DNA of 64,000 nt from Acidobacteriota bacterium (lineage in GTDB: Bacteria; Acidobacteriota; Terriglobia; Bryobacterales; Bryobacteraceae): NCBI GenBank assembly GCA_947470805.1, contig CANIVU010000031.1, positions 1 to 64,000 of the forward strand, in the 5' to 3' direction. The position numbers were made by a program, and so were the translations under genes. Position 1 is the stretch's first letter, and each line of letters begins with the position of its first letter. Positions 43,105 through 50,500 of this stretch are shown here, piece after piece. Below the pieces are notes generated by a model. That model made no database searches. It was not told the origin of the DNA and saw only the letters and a program-made list of their open reading frames with translations.

Positions 43105-44445
43105 TTGTCTTTCGCACTGAGAGTTTCTGCGTTTGTTCTTCTTGCCGTTGCCGTCCGCCCTCTGGCGGCGCAACCGGGCGTTGCCGGTGATTACGATGGC
43201 CCTTCAATTCTAGGCCGCGCCGGTTCCTCCGCAGGCCGTCACGGGACGGAGTCGATTCCCATCCACGTCCAGGCCTCTCTCAATGGCACCTACGATTCCA
43301 GCATCCTCGGCTACTCCGTTGATTCCCGCGGCGCCTTCAAGCCCGGCTCCAGTACAGGTCTCGACGCCTCTGTCGGCGTATCCGGTCGCAAATTGTGGCA
43401 TCGGTCGTACCTCGGGCTCGACTATGGCGGCAATATCAGCCACTACTTCACCAACTCGTTCTACAACGGCACCAACCACCAGATGAATCTCGGCTGGGGC
43501 ACGCAAATCGGCAAAAAAATCCAGCTTTCTTCTCAAATCGGCGCCGGCACTTCGAACCGTTTCCTCGGTGGCCCTTCGGTCTTTCAGAGCAGTGAATTCG
43601 AATTCCTTACTGCTCCTGTAGGGGAACTGTTCGACTCCCGGAATTACTTCATCGGCACCACGACCTCGATGGGATATGCCATCAACAAACGCCAGTCGGT
43701 TCGTTTCTCCGGTACCGGCTCCACCACGCGCCGTAGGGCCCGCGGCTTGGCGGATATGCGCTCCTACGGTGGCGGCGCCGATTGGGTTTATCGCCTCAGC
43801 CGGCGCTCAAGCCTCGGCGTCAGCTACCACTTCAGCCACTACGATTTCGAAAAGATCTTCGGCGATACCGATGTACACACCTTCGGGGCGCACGCCGGCC
43901 GGAAAATCGGCCGCGATTGGGACGTTGCCGCGTCGCTCACCCTGTCCAAACAGTCCACCGTCGGCGTTCGTTCCTTTTCTCTCGATCCGGTTCTCTCCGC
44001 CATTCTCGGCAGGAACTCCGGTTCGGAGGTCTTTGAAACCAACAATCTGCTCGCCGGTGGATCGCTCGGTATCAACCGCAAAATCCGCCGCTCCTCAATC
44101 GGCCTCAACGCTCAGCGCGGCGTCACCCCGGGCAATGGCTACTTCCTTACCTCCATCAACGAGGGCGTTGGCTTCAATGGTACCCACAACGTCAGCCGCG
44201 ATCTGTCGTTCAGCGGCAACGTCAACTACACCAAGCTCACTAGCCTTGGCTTTACCTCTGGCGCCTATACCGGTTGGAATGCCGGCGCTGGCGTTACTTA
44301 CAAGTTGGCAGAGAGCGTTGGCGTCAACGCCCGCTTTGACTGGCGTACGTTTGACCTGAAGCAGACTACGTTCGGCCGGACAGGCAATCGCGTTACCGTC
44401 GGTATCTCCTACTTCCCCCGCCAAGGCCCCGCTGGCCTCTGGTAA
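43105..44445 (+). CDS. Outer-membrane beta-barrel protein, TTG start
   Basis: A 446-aa secreted protein with a leader (about 1-23, VLLAVAVRPLAAQ). An extended pattern of alternating hydrophobic residues and Gly/Ser/Tyr/Asn turns follows (SLGVSYHFSHYDFEKIF, GRNSGSEVFETNNLLAGGSLG, LAESVGVNARFDWRTFDL), ending near VTVGISYFPRQ. This is what a 14-18-stranded outer-membrane barrel looks like. No specific porin family is recognised. The TTG at 43105 has GGAGG 5 nt upstream. A small receiver protein follows after 13 nt. Confidence 0.7.
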   Translation: MSFALRVSAFVLLAVAVRPLAAQPGVAGDYDGPSILGRAGSSAGRHGTESIPIHVQASLNGTYDSSILGYSVDSRGAFKPGSSTGLDASVGVSGRKLWHRSYLGLDYGGNISHYFTNSFYNGTNHQMNLGWGTQIGKKIQLSSQIGAGTSNRFLGGPSVFQSSEFEFLTAPVGELFDSRNYFIGTTTSMGYAINKRQSVRFSGTGSTTRRRARGLADMRSYGGGADWVYRLSRRSSLGVSYHFSHYDFEKIFGDTDVHTFGAHAGRKIGRDWDVAASLTLSKQSTVGVRSFSLDPVLSAILGRNSGSEVFETNNLLAGGSLGINRKIRRSSIGLNAQRGVTPGNGYFLTSINEGVGFNGTHNVSRDLSFSGNVNYTKLTSLGFTSGAYTGWNAGAGVTYKLAESVGVNARFDWRTFDLKQTTFGRTGNRVTVGISYFPRQGPAGLW

Positions 44446-44458
44446 AACAGACGTAGCG

Positions 44459-44857
44459 ATGACTGCGCTCCGCATTCTTCTGGTCGACGATGAAAAAGCG
44501 CTCCTAGCGCTCCTGAAACGCCACCTGGAACGTTGCGGTCACTCGGTCGTCGATGCCTTGTCGGCTGAACTCGCCCGCGCCGCCCTATCCAGCGCGGCGG
44601 AGGCGCACTCCTGGCTGCCGGACATCCTCATCGCCGATGAGACTCTGCCCGGCGACCCTGGCTCCCAACTGGCCCGCGAACTGCTGGAGCGCTTCCCGGC
44701 CATGCTCTGCCTGCTCTGCAGCGGCTATCCGCTCTCGCTCGATACCTTACCGGAAGCCATGCGCTCCCGCGCCGCGATTCTCCAGAAACCCTATATGCCG
44801 GCCGCGCTCGAACGGGCCATCACCGAACTGATGGCCTCCGCTCCCCCGTCAATCTAG
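44459..44857 (+). CDS. Stand-alone receiver-domain protein
   Basis: A 132-aa single-domain response regulator. The acidic pair is in ILLVDDEKALLALLKRH, the phospho-acceptor Asp in DILIADETLPGDPGS (in the I-A-D position), Ser in LLCSGYP and Lys in LQKPYMP. No output domain or histidine kinase is next to it, so the partner is unknown. It lies 13 nt after the barrel gene and ends in a 4-nt overlap with the convergent carbonic-anhydrase-like gene. Confidence 0.85.
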   Translation: MTALRILLVDDEKALLALLKRHLERCGHSVVDALSAELARAALSSAAEAHSWLPDILIADETLPGDPGSQLARELLERFPAMLCLLCSGYPLSLDTLPEAMRSRAAILQKPYMPAALERAITELMASAPPSI

Positions 44858-45510
44858 CGCCCCGCCGCTCCCTGTTCGTGCGGCGCCACCCGCTCGGTGC
44901 TCGTGTCCAAATCCATCCACTTCACCAGCAGGTGCCCTTCGCCGGTCTTGGCCCGGATCGTCGGACGCTCCAGGAATTCCTGAAACCGGTGTTCCCGCTC
45001 GTCCACCGCCTTCACCAGATTCGGATACAGTGCCCGTTGCGCTGGATTCTTCGCCGCCTTCTCCGCCGCGCAGTCGGTGTGCGTCGTGAACACCACCACC
45101 TCCACGCCGTTGTTCACCGCCAACTCCAGCATCTCTTCCTCTTTTTCCGATAGTACCGACCCGGCCAGTCGCAGCACATAGTAGTACCGCCGCGTGTCGC
45201 CGGCGATCTCGTTGGTGTCCAATCGCCCATCCATACACGTCACCAGCGCGATCACCGGATGCCGGCTCGTCCGTGGCCACTTCTGCCGGACCTCCGCCGC
45301 CATGTGGTTCTGCTGCAGGAACTCCTCCCAGATCAACTTCGGCTCCATGTGTTCATGCACGAAGTCAAAGTTTGCCACCGGGTCCTGCAGCCGGTACCCC
45401 ACGTTGATCAGCGCCCCGCCCATGGCAAACTGCAACTTGTCGCCCCCGAGCACCCAGGCGCCCGCCGCCACCGCGGCCACTGCCAGTACAGCGATTCCCA
45501 GACGTTTCAT
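44854..45510 (-). CDS. Membrane-anchored or secreted beta-carbonic-anhydrase-like protein
   Basis: A 218-aa protein with an N-terminal hydrophobic segment (about 4-20, LGIAVLAVAAVAAGAWVLG). Zinc-site motifs of beta-carbonic anhydrases follow: TCMDGRL (Cys, Asp-Arg dyad) near residue 92 and TTHTDCAAEK (His-x2-Cys) near 141. The segment YYYVLRLAGSVLSEKEEEMLELAVNNG replaces the usual hydrated-Asn stretch. The true start at 45510 has GGAGAGAG ahead of it; a longer frame upstream is rejected. Activity as a periplasmic carbonic anhydrase is plausible but unproven. The gene is divergent from the nonaheme cytochrome operon. Confidence 0.75.
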   Translation of the reverse strand: MKRLGIAVLAVAAVAAGAWVLGGDKLQFAMGGALINVGYRLQDPVANFDFVHEHMEPKLIWEEFLQQNHMAAEVRQKWPRTSRHPVIALVTCMDGRLDTNEIAGDTRRYYYVLRLAGSVLSEKEEEMLELAVNNGVEVVVFTTHTDCAAEKAAKNPAQRALYPNLVKAVDEREHRFQEFLERPTIRAKTGEGHLLVKWMDLDTSTERVAPHEQGAAGR

Positions 45511-45687
45511 CGCTCTCTCCTTGCCGGCTTCCGGCGGTCTTTTCCTGCTACCCGCCACGTCTTACCCCTAAATGTACACGATTGTTTAGCCCGCTCCCAG
45601 AATAATTTCGCGACAAGACCGGTATTACATCAAAAAGACACTATCGGTTGCTTTCCACAGCGTATAACTTACTAAGAACCACGCAAA

Positions 45688-45726
45688 AGTGGGCGATTTC
45701 CCCACTCGGGTCACCCGGAAGTGGGG
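45688..45726. promoter_or_regulatory. Nested inverted repeats, candidate operator
   Basis: AGTGGG (45688-45693) and CCCACT (45701-45706) form one inverted pair. CCCCACT (45700-45706) pairs again with AGTGGGG (45720-45726), enclosing CGGGT/ACCCG (45707-45711 and 45713-45717). AAGTGGG thus occurs twice in direct orientation 32 bp apart with one inverted copy between. The cluster lies about 95-130 bp upstream of the candidate -10 of the cytochrome operon, a normal distance for an activator site. The regulator is unknown. Confidence 0.5.
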
Positions 45727-45797
45727 CAAATAACCCAAGTCTTTTCTAATACTTCCGAGTCAGTTAAATCCTGTCCATAAAGAGTAAGTTGGATGGT

Positions 45798-45824
45798 TTG
45801 AAATGACTATGAGAGGTGTATACT
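45798..45824 (+). promoter_or_regulatory. Candidate promoter of the nonaheme/hexaheme cytochrome operon
   Basis: TTGAAA (45798-45803, five of six match to TTGACA) and TATACT (45819-45824, five of six) are separated by 15 nt, slightly short of the optimum. A start site near 45831 would leave GAGGGAAGG and then the ATG at 45845. It would also exclude the in-frame ATG at 45803 as a translation start. Confidence 0.45.
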
Positions 45825-45844
45825 CTAATTTGAGGGAAGGCCAA

Positions 45845-47605
45845 ATGGGAGTCCCGTACATCGCTTCACTGCAACTAGATGCCTCCGGCCGTAGTAACTT
45901 CCGGATGCTCCTCCGCCAGGAAGGGATAGCCGTCGGCCGCACCGGAATCCGTCCGCTTGGGCTCCTCGGAGCTCTTCTCTTCGGCGCCGCCGTTGCCCTC
46001 GCGCAGCCGTCCGCTCCGGTCGATTGCCTCTCCTGTCACGAGGATCAGGCCAAGGTTCTCGCCCCCTCGGCGCACGCCAAGGTCACCTGCGCCCAGTGCC
46101 ACACCAAGCACGCCGACTACCCCCACGCCGAAAAACTCCCCAAGCCGGAGTGCAACTCCTGCCACGCCGCGCAGGTCGGCGACCATCGCCGTTCCGTTCA
46201 TGGCGAGCAGATCCGCGCCGGCAATACCTCCGCCCCCGATTGCGCCGTCTGCCACGACAAGGCCCACGAAACCAAGCTCACAAAAGCCGCCGAGTTCCAC
46301 AAGAACGTCCCCGAACTCTGCGGCCTCTGCCACGCCGAAGTCCTTGCCGATTATCAGACCAGCGTCCACGGCAAAGCCCTCGCCTCGGGCATCGCCGAAG
46401 CTCCCGTCTGCACCGATTGCCACGGCGAACACTCCATCCTCCGCCCCAAGACCGCCGGCTCCTCCGTCGGCCCCGCCGCTGTCAGCGAAACCTGCGGCCG
46501 CTGCCATGGCGATCTCCGCCTCACCCGCCGCTTCGGCCTCCCCTCGGACCGAATCACCACCTTCGGCAACTCCTTCCACGGGCTCGCCTCCAAAACCGGC
46601 ACCCAGACCGTCGCCAACTGCTCCTCCTGCCACGGCTTCCACAAGATCCTCCCCTCATCGGACCCCAAGTCCACCGTCAATGCCAAAAACCTTCCGCAAA
46701 CCTGCGGCAACTGCCACCCCGGCGCCGGTTCCCGCTTCTCCATCAGTCCCATCCACGTCTCTGAGGGTGGAGCCGAGCCCTGGCAAACCCGCTTCCCTCG
46801 CCTCTTCTACCTCTTCGTCATCCCCATCACCATCGGCCTCATGCTCCTGCATAACGCCGGCGACTGGATCCGCAAATTCCGCGTCCTCCGTCTGCAGCCG
46901 CGCCACGCGCAGCCCGATGCCACCCTCGTCGCCGGTCAACTCCGCATGTACCCCTGGGAGCGGTTCCAACACGGCCTCCTCGCCGTTTCCTTCCTCATCC
47001 TCGTCTGGACCGGCTTCGCCCTCAAATACCCCGATCAGATCTGGGCCCGCCCCCTGCTCGCCCTCGAAGGCTTCTTCCCCGTTCGCGGCGTTGTCCACCG
47101 CGTCGCCGGCGTCGCCATGGTCCTCGTCTCCCTGCTCCATGTCTTCCTGCTCGCCACCAATCGCCAACTGCGGGAACACTGGTTCGAATTGGCCCCGAAA
47201 TGGCGCGATTTACCGGAAGCCTGGAACATGTTCTGTTACAATTTAGGTCTGCGAGCCAACCGCCCCGCGATCTCTTCGCATAGCTACATTGAGAAAGCGG
47301 AATACTGGGCTGTCGTCTGGGGTACCGGATTGATGGCCGTCACTGGAGTCATGCTTTGGGCCAACAATTGGATGTTAGCCTGGCTGCCCAAAGTCTGGTT
47401 GGACTTTGTCATCACGGTCCATTTATACGAAGCCATTCTGGCCACACTCGCCATAGTGGTCTGGCATTTCTACGGGGTCATTTTCGATCCCGACGTTTAT
47501 CCCATGGATACCGCCTGGCTCACCGGCCGGACGGTTCGCAAGCACGCCGATCATAATCCCCCTACGGAGTCAGTTCCCGATGAGCTCAGAGAACCCGGTA
47601 AGTAA
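45845..47605 (+). CDS. Nonaheme cytochrome c fused to b561-type membrane domain
   Basis: A 586-aa protein. A signal anchor (about residues 37-54, LGLLGALLFGAAVALAQ) leads to nine CxxCH sites over residues about 60-300: CLSCH, CAQCH, CNSCH, CAVCH, CGLCH, CTDCH, CGRCH, CSSCH and CGNCH. A membrane domain with five or so helices follows, with likely b-heme ligands in RFQHGLLA, GVVHRVAG, SLLHVFLL and VVWHFYGVIF. This resembles a quinol-reactive cytochrome b561/FdnI-like module joined to its own periplasmic heme wire. Start 45845 is supported by GAGGGAAGG and the promoter; 45905 is an alternative that shortens the leader. It overlaps the NapC-type gene by 26 nt. Confidence 0.85.
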   Translation: MGVPYIASLQLDASGRSNFRMLLRQEGIAVGRTGIRPLGLLGALLFGAAVALAQPSAPVDCLSCHEDQAKVLAPSAHAKVTCAQCHTKHADYPHAEKLPKPECNSCHAAQVGDHRRSVHGEQIRAGNTSAPDCAVCHDKAHETKLTKAAEFHKNVPELCGLCHAEVLADYQTSVHGKALASGIAEAPVCTDCHGEHSILRPKTAGSSVGPAAVSETCGRCHGDLRLTRRFGLPSDRITTFGNSFHGLASKTGTQTVANCSSCHGFHKILPSSDPKSTVNAKNLPQTCGNCHPGAGSRFSISPIHVSEGGAEPWQTRFPRLFYLFVIPITIGLMLLHNAGDWIRKFRVLRLQPRHAQPDATLVAGQLRMYPWERFQHGLLAVSFLILVWTGFALKYPDQIWARPLLALEGFFPVRGVVHRVAGVAMVLVSLLHVFLLATNRQLREHWFELAPKWRDLPEAWNMFCYNLGLRANRPAISSHSYIEKAEYWAVVWGTGLMAVTGVMLWANNWMLAWLPKVWLDFVITVHLYEAILATLAIVVWHFYGVIFDPDVYPMDTAWLTGRTVRKHADHNPPTESVPDELREPGK

Positions 47606-49013
47606 GTTCGACAGTCTTTTGACGCCGTTGATTCGGCTTTCCAGAAACTGGGTCAGCCGCGCCGGAGTCTTCATCGTCACTGCCGTCACGGTTTGTTTCA
47701 TCTTCCTGCTGCCCACGATGTTCTCGGGTTCCGTCTCCCACCCCTATCTGGGCATCCTCAGCTTCGTCGTCCTGCCGGGGATCTTCCTCTTCGGCCTTCT
47801 GCTGATCCCCGCCGGCCTCTATCTCGATCGCCGCCGCGGCGGCCCGCAAGTCCTCGAACCCGGTGAACGCACCTGGAGCCATCCCATGCTCCGCCAACTC
47901 GTCGGCTTCATCGGCGTCGCCACCGTCATCAACATCGTCATCTTCAGCCAACTCACCTACCGCGCCGTTCACTTCATGGACAGCACCAGTTTCTGCGGCG
48001 GCGCCTGCCACCAGGTCATGTCGCCCGAGTTCGCCTCCTACCAGAACTCCCCCCACTCCCGCGTCGATTGCGTCCAATGCCACATTGGCCCCGGCGCTGC
48101 CTGGGAAGTGAAGGCCAAGATCTCCGGCATCCGCCAGGTTTTCAAGGTCATCTTCAATACCTACTCGCGCCCCACTCCCGCTCCGGTCCACGACCTGCGC
48201 CCGGCCCGCGACACCTGCGAAGGCTGCCACTGGCCCCAGAAGTTCGGGACCGACCGTGTTCGCGTGATCTCCAAATTCGCCGAGGATGAAACCAACTCCG
48301 TCACCCGCAGCGTCCTGCTCATGCGCATCGGCGGCGGCCATGTGCGCAAGGGTATCCACGGCGCCCACCTCGAAAACGGCGTCACCATCCGCTACCGCCC
48401 GGCCGACGACAAACGCCAGAACATCCCCTGGGTCGAACGCACCAAGGCCGGCGAAGCGCCCACCGTCTACCTCGGCAAAGACGTCAAGGAAGAGGACGTC
48501 AAGAAGTTCGAACTCCGCGAAATGGACTGTGTCGATTGCCACAATCGCCCCACCCATACCTACGATCTGCCCGACGCCGGCATCGACCGCGCCCTCGCCG
48601 ACGGCCGTATGAACGCCGAACTTCCCTTCGCCAAAAAGGCCGCGCTCGAGATCGTCAAGAAGGAGTACAAACAAGGAGCCGACAAAGAGGTGTCCGCCGC
48701 CTTCGTCGACTTCTACCGCTCCAAGTACCCCGACATCTTCGCCAAACAAAAGGCGTCCATCGAAGCCTCCGCCGAAAATCTCCGCGCCATCTACGCCCGC
48801 AACATCTTCCCCGACATGAAGGTCACCTGGGGAACGTATCCGAATAACATCGGCCACATGGACTTCCCCGGCTGCTTCCGCTGCCACGACGATGACCACA
48901 AGGCGGCCTCCGGCAAGACCATCGCCCAGGACTGCAGCGCCTGCCACGAACTCCTCGCCACCGACGAGAAAGAACCCAAAGTCCTCGCTGACTTCGGGTA
49001 TGTCAACAAGTAA
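47580..49013 (+). CDS. NapC/NirT-type multiheme cytochrome c (six heme sites)
   Basis: A 477-aa membrane-anchored cytochrome. Three hydrophobic segments (about 27-50, 58-82 and 102-122) precede the heme region. Heme sites are an atypical CGGACH (CxxxCH) followed by five CxxCH: CVQCH, CEGCH, CVDCH, CFRCH and CSACH. The sequence FCGGACHQVMSPEFASYQNSPH matches in overall pattern the NapC/NirT quinol dehydrogenase family. It probably relays electrons from menaquinol, or from the fused b561/nonaheme protein, into the periplasm, a role like that of CymA in Shewanella; this is inferred. Translation is coupled to the upstream cytochrome by a 26-nt overlap. Confidence 0.85.
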   Translation: MSSENPVSKFDSLLTPLIRLSRNWVSRAGVFIVTAVTVCFIFLLPTMFSGSVSHPYLGILSFVVLPGIFLFGLLLIPAGLYLDRRRGGPQVLEPGERTWSHPMLRQLVGFIGVATVINIVIFSQLTYRAVHFMDSTSFCGGACHQVMSPEFASYQNSPHSRVDCVQCHIGPGAAWEVKAKISGIRQVFKVIFNTYSRPTPAPVHDLRPARDTCEGCHWPQKFGTDRVRVISKFAEDETNSVTRSVLLMRIGGGHVRKGIHGAHLENGVTIRYRPADDKRQNIPWVERTKAGEAPTVYLGKDVKEEDVKKFELREMDCVDCHNRPTHTYDLPDAGIDRALADGRMNAELPFAKKAALEIVKKEYKQGADKEVSAAFVDFYRSKYPDIFAKQKASIEASAENLRAIYARNIFPDMKVTWGTYPNNIGHMDFPGCFRCHDDDHKAASGKTIAQDCSACHELLATDEKEPKVLADFGYVNK

Positions 49014-49233
49014 GCCGCCCGCCCAGGAACACGTCCCGCCCGCACTGTCCCGCCCGCCCGGGGACATTGCGGGCAGGACCCCAACAAATCCACCCCTGTT
49101 CGACCCGGCAGCATTGTCCCCCAGCCCTTCCATCCCGTCCGTCCGCCTCGCCCAGGTACATCGCAAGCCGCATCCGAACAAAAAAACTACCCACTCCTCC
49201 AACAAAATCTCCCAACAGTAAAATAATCACAAC
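49014..49233. other. Non-coding gap after the cytochrome operon
   Basis: These 220 nt contain the long hairpin listed separately and then an A/C-rich stretch before the next gene. No gene or ribosome-binding site is evident; the ATG at 49234 is preceded by a purine-poor sequence. A reading frame exists across it but has the composition of random C-rich DNA. Confidence 0.5.
49033..49079. other. Long GC-rich hairpin
   Basis: GTCCCGCCCGCA (49033-49044) pairs with TGCGGGCAGGAC (49068-49079) with one mismatch. Inside, TGTCCC (49046-49051) pairs with GGGACA (49061-49066). The hairpin begins 20 nt after the NapC-type stop codon but no T-run follows. It may stabilise the mRNA end or act in Rho-dependent termination. 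Confidence 0.45.
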
Positions 49234-50136
49234 ATGCTACGGCGTCACTTCCTGGCCACCGCCACCACCGCCGCGGCGACACCAGCGAAAAGCATCCTAA
49301 CCCACGAACATATCCTCGTCGATTTCGTCGGCGCCGACGAAATCCGCCCTGGCCGCTACGATCCCGATGCGGTCTTCCGCCTGGCCCTACCGAAACTGCG
49401 GGAACTCCGCGCCTTCGGCTGCCGCCGCCTGCTCGAATGCCCGCCGAACTTCCTCGGCCGGGATCCCCGTTTGCTCCGCCGCCTCGCCAAAGCCGCCAAC
49501 CTCGAAATCTGGACCAACACCGGCCTCTACGGCGCTGCCGATTTCAAATTCCTGCCCGCCTACGCAAAGTTAGAAACCGCCACCCAACTCGCCCAACGCT
49601 GGATCGCCGAAGCCCGTGCCGGCGTCGACGGAGAACGCGTTCGGTTCATTAAAACCGGCGTCAATCGCGGACCCCTCCACCCGCTGGACCGCAAGCTGAT
49701 CGAGGCGGCCATCCAAACCTCCCACGCCACCGGACTCACTGTGGCCGTCCACACCGGCGATGGCCGCGCCGCGCTCGATCAACTCGCCCTCGTCGAACAA
49801 GCCGGCCTCCCGGCCCGTAAATGGGTGTGGGTCCACGCCCAGAACGAGCCCGATCTGGAAATCCACGAACGTGTCGCCCGTGCCGGCGGTTGGGTATCGC
49901 TCGACGGCGTCAGTCTGCGCTCCGGCGCCTGGCACCTCCAGGCGGTCAAGCACCTGGCGGCCAAAGGACTCCTCGGCCGTGTCTTGATCTCCCAGGATTC
50001 CGGCTGGTACCACGTCGGCGAACCCGGCGGTGGCCGTTTCAACAGCTACACGTTTCTCTATACCGATTTCCTGCCGCGCCTGGAACCGCTTTGGCGCAAG
50101 CAACTCCTTTGGGACAACCCCCGCGCCGCGTTTTGA
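49234..50136 (+). CDS. Phosphotriesterase-family metal-dependent hydrolase
   Basis: A 300-aa amidohydrolase-superfamily protein with a short leader (LRRHFLATATTAAATPAK). Metal-site residues in order are HEH in LTHEHILVD, the carbamylated Lys candidate in VRFIKTGVN, His in LTVAVHTGDG, His in WVWVHAQNE and the terminal Asp in VLISQDSGWY. This is the PTE/lactonase pattern; lactones or phosphoesters are possible substrates. It lies between two facing cytochrome operons and has no obvious link to them. Confidence 0.82.
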   Translation: MLRRHFLATATTAAATPAKSILTHEHILVDFVGADEIRPGRYDPDAVFRLALPKLRELRAFGCRRLLECPPNFLGRDPRLLRRLAKAANLEIWTNTGLYGAADFKFLPAYAKLETATQLAQRWIAEARAGVDGERVRFIKTGVNRGPLHPLDRKLIEAAIQTSHATGLTVAVHTGDGRAALDQLALVEQAGLPARKWVWVHAQNEPDLEIHERVARAGGWVSLDGVSLRSGAWHLQAVKHLAAKGLLGRVLISQDSGWYHVGEPGGGRFNSYTFLYTDFLPRLEPLWRKQLLWDNPRAAF

Positions 50137-50179
50137 TCCCGCCTCGCCATCGGGGCAGGGAAGCCCTCAAACGCAGAAA

Positions 50180-50205
50180 AGCCCGGGACCGTCAGGTCCC
50201 GGGCT
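50180..50205 (-). terminator. Rho-independent terminator of the Mtr-like operon
   Basis: A perfect 11-bp stem, AGCCCGGGACC (50180-50190) with GGTCCCGGGCT (50195-50205), and a 4-nt loop. On the minus strand it is followed by TTTTC. It lies 20 nt past the stop of the monoheme gene and ends the minus-strand operon that faces the hydrolase gene. Confidence 0.85.
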
Positions 50206-50225
50206 CTCTCAAAATCCAACCGAAG

Positions 50226-50444
50226 TTAGCTCTTGCACTTCTTCAAGTCGGGCGTCGCCTTGTAGCACGTGCCAACCTTGCCCAGACCCGGCGCGGCCTT
50301 CGTCGGCTTCGCCACGTCATGGCAGGTCTTGCAGGCCGTCTTTTCCTTCTTGGAAAACTCCGGCGTCGCCGTCACATTAGACGTCGTCATAATGAAGCCG
50401 AACGAAACTACGGCAATCGGAAGCAGGATACGAATGAGTTTCAT
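50226..50444 (-). CDS. Small monoheme cytochrome c-like protein
   Basis: A 72-aa exported protein: signal peptide about 1-26 (LLPIAVVSFGFIMTTSNVTA) and one heme site CKTCH at about 38-42. Two further cysteines in GTCYKATPDLKKCKS could form a disulfide. Lysine-rich, with a mature part of only about 45 residues and no obvious distal Met in the mature part, so the sixth ligand is unclear. AGGAGG lies 4-5 nt before the ATG. It is the last gene before the terminator and about 56 nt downstream of the barrel gene, so it belongs to the Mtr-like operon. A soluble periplasmic shuttle is a reasonable guess. Confidence 0.8.
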   Translation of the reverse strand: MKLIRILLPIAVVSFGFIMTTSNVTATPEFSKKEKTACKTCHDVAKPTKAAPGLGKVGTCYKATPDLKKCKS

Positions 50445-50500
50445 GGAACCCTCCTCTATGGGGTAGATGTCGTAACTTGGAAATTTGTTACTACGGACTG

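Larger units (their letters stand above)
45511..45844. promoter_or_regulatory. AT-richer divergent regulatory region before the cytochrome operon
   Basis: This 334-nt gap is among the longest non-coding stretches in the window and clearly AT-richer than its flanks. It holds the inverted-repeat cluster and promoter listed separately. No convincing small gene or RNA was seen. It separates the carbonic-anhydrase-like gene from the b561/nonaheme cytochrome gene and probably controls one or both. Confidence 0.6.

Noticed and set aside
45803-45844. An earlier ATG for the nonaheme cytochrome.
   Set aside because: It overlaps the candidate promoter; the ATG at 45845 has a good ribosome site after the likely transcription start.
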